Below are positions 55,979 to 64,000 of a DNA stretch of 64,000 bases, piece after piece (the first letter of the stretch is position 1; each line of letters opens with the position of its first letter). The DNA lies in the NCBI GenBank assembly GCA_003439945.1, contig QVRM01006096.1, positions 248,001 through 312,000 of the forward strand, read 5' to 3'. The notes beneath the pieces were generated by a model that saw nothing but the letters and a program-made list of their open reading frames with translations, did not search any database and was not told the DNA's origin. The position numbers and the translations under genes were made by a program. The DNA is from Dermanyssus gallinae (taxonomy: Eukaryota > Arthropoda > Arachnida > Mesostigmata > Dermanyssidae).

Positions 55979-58900
55979 CTACTTGTAAAACGAACAGGAA
56001 TCTCCATATCAAGAATCTGGCCAAGAAAAGTGACACTGAAAGACCAAAGCGCAAACATATATCATCGGCATTTGTCCCGACTTTAAGAAACGGTAAAGTG
56101 CAGTTTTATACGTTGACCGATAGTGGACGGTTTTCGCATAATAAATGACCTACCAACGGTATACAAACGGCATCTTAAGTTACGTCTTATTCTGAACTTA
56201 ATTTGCTTGCAAGTCTTACCGTTTATAGCCTCACGAAACAACAAACTCTATACTAGAGATTTTACATTGGAAGGATTTGAAGCTAGCAATATAGGTCTAG
56301 AAAAGTAGCCTTCTGATCACACTCGTAGAGAACAGAAACGTAGTTGTATTGTGGCCAATCAATTACCCGATAGTGCTCCATGAGTTCGGCAACCCAGGGC
56401 TTGACAGAACGCATTCGATCGCCGTTCAGCCGCGAATACACGGTCTGGTTGAATCTCCAGAATTCCTCATCGCCAACGTGAAGAGCTCTTCTCGTTTGAG
56501 GTGTTTCCACAAATCTTATGTACCGACTTTCATCGATTTCCACCGGTCTAGTTCGTAGAAAATTGTAGGGATACTTACTCCCTGTGAATTCGATGAACTT
56601 ATCCAGAATATCGTGCGCATAGTTTGACGCTCTGAGGTAATCTCCAAAGTTTATGGACTGTACGATCCATCCCTGCATAATCCTTAGCTTGCTTGCCTGC
56701 AGTCTGCCCACAAGTCCGGTCTGTAGCAGGAAATCGGCATAGTTGACCATTGAAATTGGATCGCAGAACCCGTTGCCAATCACCAGACCGGCCAGCTTCA
56801 TGTTCGCTGTATCGCGATTCTCGTGAATGGCGTAAGCGAGGGCGGGTCCAAATTTACCTGAAGGGTAGATTCGAACCACAATAGCACCTCGTTAGATGCC
56901 AGCGCATTACTTGAAACCGACGCAAACACTCTTTTACTTCAATGGCCACATATACTAATAGTGATTCTAGCAAGTGATTCGTTTTATCTAATTACTTAGT
57001 GCACTACAATGGCGTATGGCGTCCGAACCAGCTCATTAGCGCGCCAAAAAAGAGCTGGCTGCGATGCCGAGTCATGCCGGTGAAGACTTGATCATTTATG
57101 TGCCAAATCTAGACGAATGGATAAAGCGGCCTTAAATCGGCCGTCTCTGATAGGCTGATCTGCTAGTAGTTTGCTATTTGGTTGGTTGGTTGCGTAACGA
57201 TGCAGCTGTGAGGTACTAACGGTTCCGCCGAAACGGACTGAATCACTGTCGGTAGACGCTATATCTTACCAGCGTACGACTCTCCTGCAACGTAGAGGTC
57301 ATTTTTGGAGTATTCGTCAAAAATCGTGAAGAACTGCTGGCAGGCTTCAAAAAGGTGCGCTCCCACCTGGTGTTGGTTTTCCACGTAACCATCTGCGGTT
57401 GTGGTGAAGGAAAAGCCGGATCCTACAGGATTGTCAATGAAAAGCACATGGAACTGGTTGACCCATGATAGCTCGCGGAGACGCGCATGCCCGTTGGACA
57501 GGATAATATACGGGCCCACTTCCAGAAACAAACCAAAGAGTGAGCTTAGTCCAGGACCTCCTTGCAGCCACAGTATGATTGGCGCAGAGCTTGAGATGTT
57601 CTGCAAAAAAAAACACCACAAGGCTGATATACTGACATATTTCGTTGTGCGAGCATTTCTTGAAATCTAAACGGTACAGATTCCAAACAAAATAGTACAG
57701 GGTGCATTTGGGCACATATTTTTCCACTATAACAGTGCATCGAAACAACAAAAATATATTTATGTCCCCTAATGTATCTAGCCATCTGGGCAAGGTCGTC
57801 CAACCGTCATATACAGACGATCGTAGGATCGAAATGGCGGATCAAAATTCTTATTTTCGCAACAAATGGTTTTGCGAAAACAGAAAGTAAAATCTAATTC
57901 TAATAATCTGTTAGAAATAATCTAGTACCCCGTCTTGGAGCCTCTGGTCTAAGTCTTTTTTGTAGAAGTGGAAAATGCTTTACGTACACCCTCCTCGATG
58001 TCAGTGGAAGGTAGTGTGGGACTAAACGCCAGGGGAGAGTATACCACTTGGTCCAATCTGCGCATGCTACCCACTAAAAACGACCTCCCCACCCTCTCCT
58101 GGTTCGGAATTGTAAACCATTACCTCGAGACCAGGAGAGGGGAGTCCCATGTTGCAACCTTAGTCTACTAGTATGTTCCAAGCAGGGAGTGGGTCCTGCG
58201 CGAGGGTGGACACTAGAGGCTTAGTGTTGAATCACAATCTGCGGCGATCCTCCTGGCGACTTTTTTTACGCATAAGCCCGTCTAGGTATAGGATCCCAGA
58301 GTGCCAGTCCGTTGCCGACTTGACCATGTTGGCCACGATGGTCCTAGTCGGGCTACCCTTGTGAACATAAAAGGAACCCGTGCGGTAGGTTACAGGGTAC
58401 TCGCAGTCCTCTGCGGTGCGCGCCACGTTATCGGGTGCGTTTGTGTTGCAGAGAACGCAAATATCTGTATTCGCTTTGCCTATGCGGAATTTTGTTTTTT
58501 TTTTCTTGGAGGTTTCAGGAATGCGTGATGCACATGCGCCACTAGCAGCCTGCGTGACTAGTGTAAGACTCGCAAATCCACTAAACCCGAAGTCCTCCCC
58601 ACCCCCCAGGCTCGGTATTACTTTGGCATTACTTCAAAGCCGTGCGAGAGGCGTCTCTGCCGTTTTCCTCCAATCAGCTCTATCCCTGTCCTATCATCTC
58701 GCATGTCTACCTGCGGTTGGATAGGGATATGCCATTTTGTAGTCCGTCCTGTGAGGGTGCGTCTGGACCATGAGGGCCTGGCTGCTTCCCCCTCCCTCGG
58801 CTCCTCGTTTCGACCACTCTCCCGAGAGACCCGCTCAGACCTCTCCCGCCTGGCCGTTTCCTTGGCTGTTCTGAGTGTCAAAACGGCGTCGAACAAGTTC

Positions 58901-61900
58901 GTCGCCTCCCTCCATGCTTCCGCCGAAGTCATCATATGGGCGACCACCTCCTTGATGGGTCGGTCTCTCACAGCGGTTGGTGCTGCGTCCCATGCTTCCC
59001 TGGGAGCATCACATTGCAGAACAGTATACTCCACGTTGTCCGTCTCTCCAGAGTCGCGCAGTACACATATATTATCGACCTTAGTGCCCTCTATTTTTCG
59101 CCGTCTGCATTGCCATGTACCCCAGACTGGGGCTGCGTATAGCGCCGTTGATTCGGCCACCGCCTGTTAGGTACATCGCCTCCGTCTTGTCGGGCGCCAG
59201 TTTCAAGTGGTGGGACTCCGTCCATTCGGACACCATTGACAAGGCCTCATTGGCGGCGCTTTCCAGGGCTCTTTCGCTCCTGGCCGTTACCATGAGTGCA
59301 AGATCGTCGGCGTACGCCAACGTCTCCACCCGATACGGAAGACCTCGGATCTCGAGCACCCTGTCGTAAGCTATGTTCCAGAGCATGGGTTCTAGAATTG
59401 AGCCCTGTGGGACTCCGGCAGTAACCTTGTACTCCTGCCCCCCTGCAACCAGACCTTTGTCATCTAGGTAGGATAAAATCAGTCTCCTCTTCATCGCCTC
59501 CACAATGATTTTCCAATTCATTGTGTTGAAGGCATTTTTTACATCCAGGAGGATAAGGAGCGCGAATCCCCTTGTTTTAGGAGTCTTCATAGTCTCCTCA
59601 CCCGCTCGTTCCAGAACCTTCTTTAGAGCCCCTAATGCAGATCTGCCTTTCAGAAAACTGTACTGGACATCTGATAGAGCGTTTATTTCCTGAATCTCGG
59701 CGTTTAGTCTCTTGACTATAACGTTCTCCAGGATCTTACCCATGGCATCAATGAGGCATATGGGCCGATAAGCCGAAGGCTCCGTCTTTCCCCCGGGTTT
59801 GGGGATCAGAACCAGGCTTGCCCTTTTCCACAGCCTCGGAAATCTCTTCTCTCTTAAAAGCTTTTTAGCAAGGTCTTGGAAGATCTTAGGTCACCTTCTG
59901 ACCAGTAGCCTCGCTACCTCTGGGGGAACTCCGTCTAGGCCGGGCGCTTTGCCGGTTGCCAACCGATTCCGGGCTTGTTTGACCTCCTCCAGCGTTACCT
60001 CCGGGATGTCGTCCAGGGTGACCGAGAACTCCTCGTTTCCTCTCCGCGGCTGTGCCGGAAATAGACCGGCTACAGTCTCCCGCAGTACATCCGGGGGGGC
60101 GTTTCGAGGTAGGTCTCCGGAATTCGCCTATAACTACTCGGTACGGCAGACCCCATACGTCGCTCTCCACCGCGTCTATCAGCTCTTTCTCCGCTCGGGC
60201 TTTACTTTTGGCGATGAGTCCTCGGAGTCTCGATCGAGCAGCCTTTTACTCCGTCAATTGGGATTCAGCTCTTGCGGCCTCTCCTTACCCGTAAGATCCT
60301 CCCGTCGGTTTCTTCGCGCTAACCAGCTGCGTGTTTTTGTGTAAACTCTGTTAAGCCTAATGCAAGTCCTGCGGGCAGCTGCGATCTCTTTGTTCCACCA
60401 GTGGGTGGCGGTTCCCGTGGTGGTGTGAGCAGCTTTCTTGCATGCTGTAGAGAGTATGTTGATGATTTGGTATTCATCCCCTACCGTGTCTCCCAGTCGC
60501 TTGCAACCCTCGGCTATTTCAGCCAATAGGATCTTGGCGTCGAGTTTCCGCATTTGCCATCTCTTACTAGGGGGCGGGGCGAGGGCCACCTCGGGGGTAC
60601 TGATGATGAAACAGATGTACCTGTGGTCACTCATGGTCTCCTCCGTCTCCCTCACCCTCCACTTTACCACCAGTGGAAAGGTGAACCTCATTGACCATTG
60701 TTAGGTCAATGAAGGCCGTCTGACTCCCTCTGGAAAAGGTGGGGACTCTTCCGTCATTAAGAACCATTAGACTCTTTTCAGCCATCCACTCATGTAGAGT
60801 TTGTGCCCGTCTAGTTGTGGTCCGGCTACCCCATGCTACGCTGGCCGCGTTAAAATCCCCGGTGATCACCTGCATGTGCCCCCGCGCTCTGGGCAAGTTC
60901 CTCGAAAAAATCGTCGAATTCCCCCTCCTCCCTGTTGGGAGAGAAGTAGCAGCTATAGAAGTCCCTACCCGGTCAATCTCCATTCTGATTTCTGATCTAA
61001 GCTGACACCACTCTCTCCCCCTCTACCACTGAAACTAACCGCCCCATTTAATCCAGCCATTCCACCTTCCCCAATTCCCCCGTGGCTAACTACGCTCTAA
61101 CTCAATGCACGATCGATTGGAAAGTATGATCGTGTTCAGTTGTGTAGTGTCCACTACCCCATGACTGGCCGGCGACCGTTCGCCGAGTTCGCCATTTTCT
61201 CGCTCAAGCAACACAAGTATTCTGCCTGGCTCGCACCAACGAGTACTAACTAATTGATTCGCATGTTTCCCTTTATATCACAGACTTGCCCGCGCAATTA
61301 ATGGCTTCGTGCGTTATCGCTACTGAAGTGGGGGCACTTTTTATTTGGCGCCATGTCTCTCGTTTGCTTCGGCATTGCCGCCAACCGACGCTGTCTGTGC
61401 CTGCGCTGCTTAACCGACGCTACTATCCAGCAAGTTGCTCAATTCATATGCCGCCTTACTGAATAATAGTATAATTTCTATAACTGAAACGTGGTTAGGT
61501 CTAAGTGAAAGACATGTGACAAGTAGCGAATTAACCTGTGATAATAGCTACTCAGTACTCCGGTGATAGAGGCTCTCGAGGAAGTGGCGTTTGTATATTA
61601 GTTAGAAAAAGTCATGTTAGATGATGATATTGAAGCCTTAGCGCTAGACTGCTTTTAAAATCATACTCAATCAGGATGGCCTGTTTTTATACTGCGAATG
61701 CTTGTTGGCTATTGGAGCGCAAACAGTGCATAAAAGAGTACGTGATTCTTTTAAAATATATATGTGATAGTACTAAGCCAATCCTAAGTGTTGGGGATTA
61801 AACTTTCCAAGAATTGACTGGCAAAACTTGACCCTTTTAGACTCTCAAATGATGAAGGCTTCTCTTATAAATGCTTGTATAATAAACGGTTTACATCATC

Positions 61901-63949
61901 AAGTGACTAAAATTACGCGTCTACCTGTGTATGCAAGAGACTCAGCCAAGGTTGGACCGTAATGTGGCATAAACGTAAGCAAATTATCTAGTCATATAAA
62001 CAGTCAGTTGTAGGATAAAACCAGCTCAACGTTTACACTAAACTAAGACTCTGTTGGCACATTGATTGAATTGGTTCATACTACCGATCCAGGTATAACA
62101 GCAGATATATCTGTTTTTAAATCCCCGATGCCGAAATTAATTTACAGCTGTGAACTCTGGTGATCAAGTTTTAAAAAACATGTTGATTGAATTAAAAAAA
62201 GAGTTCAGTCTAAATTCTTTCGACGTGTTGCATTGAGATGTAGTGGTCTCCAATATCAGAGATGGATTGCACTCGAGAGCAGATCTTAAAATGTACGCAG
62301 GAAATGCTTAGTCTAATAGACTTTCCATCTTTTTTTAAAGATTCACAACAACAATCTGCGCAGTAACCACATAATATCGTGAAAGACAGTTGCACGATCC
62401 GACCAAATCAAGAACACTTTTTCATGGCGCATGGCGAGAATGTTGAGAACCGTGAACTCGTGATATAGTATTATTAACTGTACCATTGCATGTTTCACGA
62501 ATCTATTCTATCACATGCTAAATTGCCCACTATGCTTCTCATGTTGTGCATTGTATGTATTGAAGACAGTATTTTTGTGAATAACCATTTATATAATAAT
62601 CTACTCTTTCAAAGCAATAAAGGTGCACTTGAATTAATTGGCCACTAAGACAATAACATACAACTATAGCAACAGCTTTACCAAAAACGACCGCTAATGA
62701 TGTATACTCTTGACCAGATCCCTGAACAGTCTGGCAAATAAATATTTTCTGGCTTATGACCGAGCAAGGTGGCTTAGTGGCACAAGCCTTTGCCTTGCAT
62801 TCGGGAGGCCTGGGTTTGAGACCCAGACCGGTCACTCCTAAATTAGTTTTTATGGTTTCCAATTGAGACAAGGTAAATGCCGGAGTGGATTAAAAATCAG
62901 CCATAACATTAAAAAAACCGTGCACGGGCATTAGTCTTGCGAAGAGGAATGCACAGCGCTAGATCGAGAATCGTTGCACTACTTTTTTCATCGGAAACGC
63001 CAACAAAATAGAGCTTTATGAAAAACATTTTGAACTGCATATTATACTCAATTTGAGTGAAATAAACATAATTGTAATTAGCCTTTCGGAACAACAATTT
63101 TTTTTATTGTTCTTATATTTAAAACATAGGTATATTATTCAGGTAACACTGTGCTCAAGAAACAAAATAAATACAAAACAATCATGTGTTTTGGATGTAT
63201 ATCTACAATAAAACGTGGTGTGCACACCTGGTATACAATACCATGCAGCGCCGCATACACGGGCCCTCAGCCTTACGAGCTATGCGACCATAATATCGTA
63301 ATACACATAAGATCTTGCAATAGAACGCACTCTAAAGAAAAACGATTCAATCCCTTCTAAAAACTAGGAAGCCCTTGCATGATAATGGAATAAAACAAAC
63401 GTTGCTTATTAAATGACCTACATATATATATATATACATATATACATATATACATATATACATATATACATATATACATATATACATATATACATATATA
63501 CATATATACATATATACATATATACATATATACATATATACATATATACATATATACATATATACATATATACATATATACATATATACATATATACATA
63601 TATACATATATACATATATACATATATACATATATACATATATACGCCTTTGTGATTCAAGAGGCATATTTACCGTAGGGAAGAACCAGAAAAAGTAATG
63701 CGATCCGGTAGTTTTATTAACGGTGAGGAAGCCGGAGTAGCTCAGCACGTTGTCCCCTAAGAGAGGTCCGGTTTTGGCCCTTCGTTTTGCCGTCGCTAAC
63801 TCGCCATTTTGAATATACGGTGTAAGAAATAGAGGTTGGCCGGGATCGGTCATCGGAGAACGACGATTCACTGCCTTCATCCTTTCGGGCCGAAACGCCC
63901 CTACCACGCTTGTTAGAAGGCCGAGAAAAAGCGTTACTTTGACGAACAT
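55488..63949 (-). CDS. Serine carboxypeptidase (peptidase S10), copy 3, intact four-exon gene
   Basis: Exons, minus strand: 63674-63949, 57270-57600, 56367-56857, 55488-55766; introns follow GT/AG and sum to 1377 nt (458 aa plus TAA). Expected role: removal of C-terminal residues from peptides in an acidic lysosomal or secreted setting, as in vitellogenic-carboxypeptidase-like proteins. Exon 1 encodes a hydrophobic signal peptide ([19 protein letters not shown]). Exon 2 carries the oxyanion motif GGPG, the [10 protein letters not shown] block and GESYAG (Ser200); exon 3 the IGNGFCDP block; exon 4 GQLD (Asp375) and NTGHG (His434), so the triad is complete. The phase-1 intron splits GESYAG|GK, and a phase-0 intron precedes [15 protein letters not shown] lies just past the stop. 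Intron 1 (6.1 kb) holds LINE fragments, a SINE and an octamer array. Length fits the family. Splice sites are inferred from all three copies; no transcript was seen. Confidence 0.88.
57955..58492 (-). mobile_element. Fragment of the R1-clade family of 25024-30737 (3' end)
   Basis: 3' UTR (57955-58160) matches 25040-25235, including cctggttcggaattgt and gagaccaggagaggggagtc. Coding remnant at 58232-58426 ([20 protein letters not shown] against TNWGAGLKYLDGLMREKI). Interrupted near 58493 by another R1-like LINE. In intron 1 of carboxypeptidase copy 3. Confidence 0.75.
58493..61005 (-). mobile_element. R1-like LINE (second family), 5'-truncated
   Basis: T run 58495-58504 (poly(A) on the minus strand), 3' UTR shared with 42769-42990, coding remnants up to about 61000 starting inside the APE endonuclease. 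Nested in carboxypeptidase copy 3 intron 1. Confidence 0.8.
58618..60983 (-). pseudogene. R1-like ORF2 (endonuclease, RT, knuckle), frameshifted
   Basis: Endonuclease: [72 protein letters not shown] (A), [19 protein letters not shown] (B), [11 protein letters not shown] (C), [15 protein letters not shown] (D). Part of the thumb is missing near 59090-59110, where RT joins [20 protein letters not shown] (knuckle, one Cys replaced by Arg). Frameshifts lie near 60650, 60260 and 59880. Confidence 0.8.
61006..61439. other. Unassigned intronic sequence
   Basis: No recognised element; possibly 5' UTR remnants of the preceding LINE. No coding signal. Confidence 0.3.
61440..62420 (+). mobile_element. 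CR1-like LINE fragment (endonuclease and C-terminus, RT deleted)
   Basis: [30 protein letters not shown], then [18 protein letters not shown] with [19 protein letters not shown]: an APE endonuclease of CR1 type. From about 62150, [18 protein letters not shown] resembles the CR1 post-RT region (KHIDRIEKVQRRF). The RT palm is missing. Stops throughout. Confidence 0.55.
62759..62945 (+). mobile_element. tRNA-derived SINE, copy 3
   Basis: A box TGGCTTAGTGG at 62770-62780 and B box GGTTTGAGACC at 62813-62823, a perfect tRNA-like head spacing, and a body ending with cgtgcacgggcattagtcttgc. In intron 1 of carboxypeptidase copy 3. Confidence 0.85.
63421..63648. repeat. (CATATATA)n octamer array next to exon 1 donor of copy 3
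   Basis: About 26 near-perfect 8-bp units, ending roughly 25 bp from the splice donor of exon 1 (intron starts 63673). The long tyrosine/isoleucine frames it generates are artefacts. Confidence 0.95.
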
Positions 63950-64000
63950 AGCCTCACCTCAGCGGTAATGTGGAAGACTCAGACCGAATGATGTAGTTGA

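Overview
This is eukaryotic DNA, most likely from an arthropod and plausibly a tick or other chelicerate. That assignment is an inference from intron-split secreted serine carboxypeptidase genes, the mix of R1-type, R2/R4-type and CR1-like non-LTR retrotransposons, mariner, gypsy and BEL/Pao elements, tRNA-derived SINEs and very abundant (TA)n tracts; no species marker is present. There are no bacterial-style operons.

The only host genes I can support are three tandem, minus-strand copies of a peptidase S10 (serine carboxypeptidase) gene, each with four exons and identical intron phases: copy 1 at 3601-10741, copy 2 at 34525-38145 and copy 3 at 55488-63949. Copy 3 is intact (458 codons, Ser200/Asp375/His434). 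Copy 2 is an open frame (453 codons), but the family start ATG has become TTG and the nucleophile motif GESYAG has become TQSYAG. Copy 1 has one single-base insertion in each of exons 2, 3 and 4 and reads as a pseudogene, or as a frame damaged by assembly errors. Copies 1 and 2 lie in alignable duplication blocks (about 2570-11780 and 34125-39252). The blocks differ by mobile-element insertions with recognisable empty sites, so insertions can be ordered relative to the duplication.

Almost everything else is transposon. 1-2.6 kb: LINE fragments. 6.1-9.9 kb (inside intron 1 of copy 1) and 11.8-18.7 kb: two copies of an RT family with a YLDD catalytic box, preceded by gag-like zinc knuckles and a C2H2 finger and followed by a nuclease-like C-terminus; the second copy is split by a mariner and by an R1-like LINE. 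18.7-25 kb: RT fragments, a gypsy gag/pol wreck, a SINE and R1-like remnants. 25.0-30.7 kb: a structurally complete R1-clade element with a 13-bp target-site duplication, an open gag, a TAATGA stop-start junction and a 28-bp tandem repeat in its 5' UTR, but with the catalytic RT core deleted. 31-34 kb: gypsy pol and RT fragments. 39-51 kb: gag and RT fragments, two 470-bp near-identical direct repeats, and a (TA)n-flanked R4/Dong-like endonuclease fragment. 51-55.5 kb: BEL/Pao and RT scraps and a mariner with an intact 353-aa transposase next to the 3' end of carboxypeptidase copy 3. 57.6-63.7 kb: intron 1 of copy 3, swollen by three LINE fragments, a SINE and a (CATATATA)n array.

The most distinctive observations are the divergent fates of the three carboxypeptidase copies, two independently 5'-truncated R4/Dong-like insertions abutting (TA)n tracts (a possible microsatellite-targeting retrotransposon), and the unusual domain order of the YLDD family.
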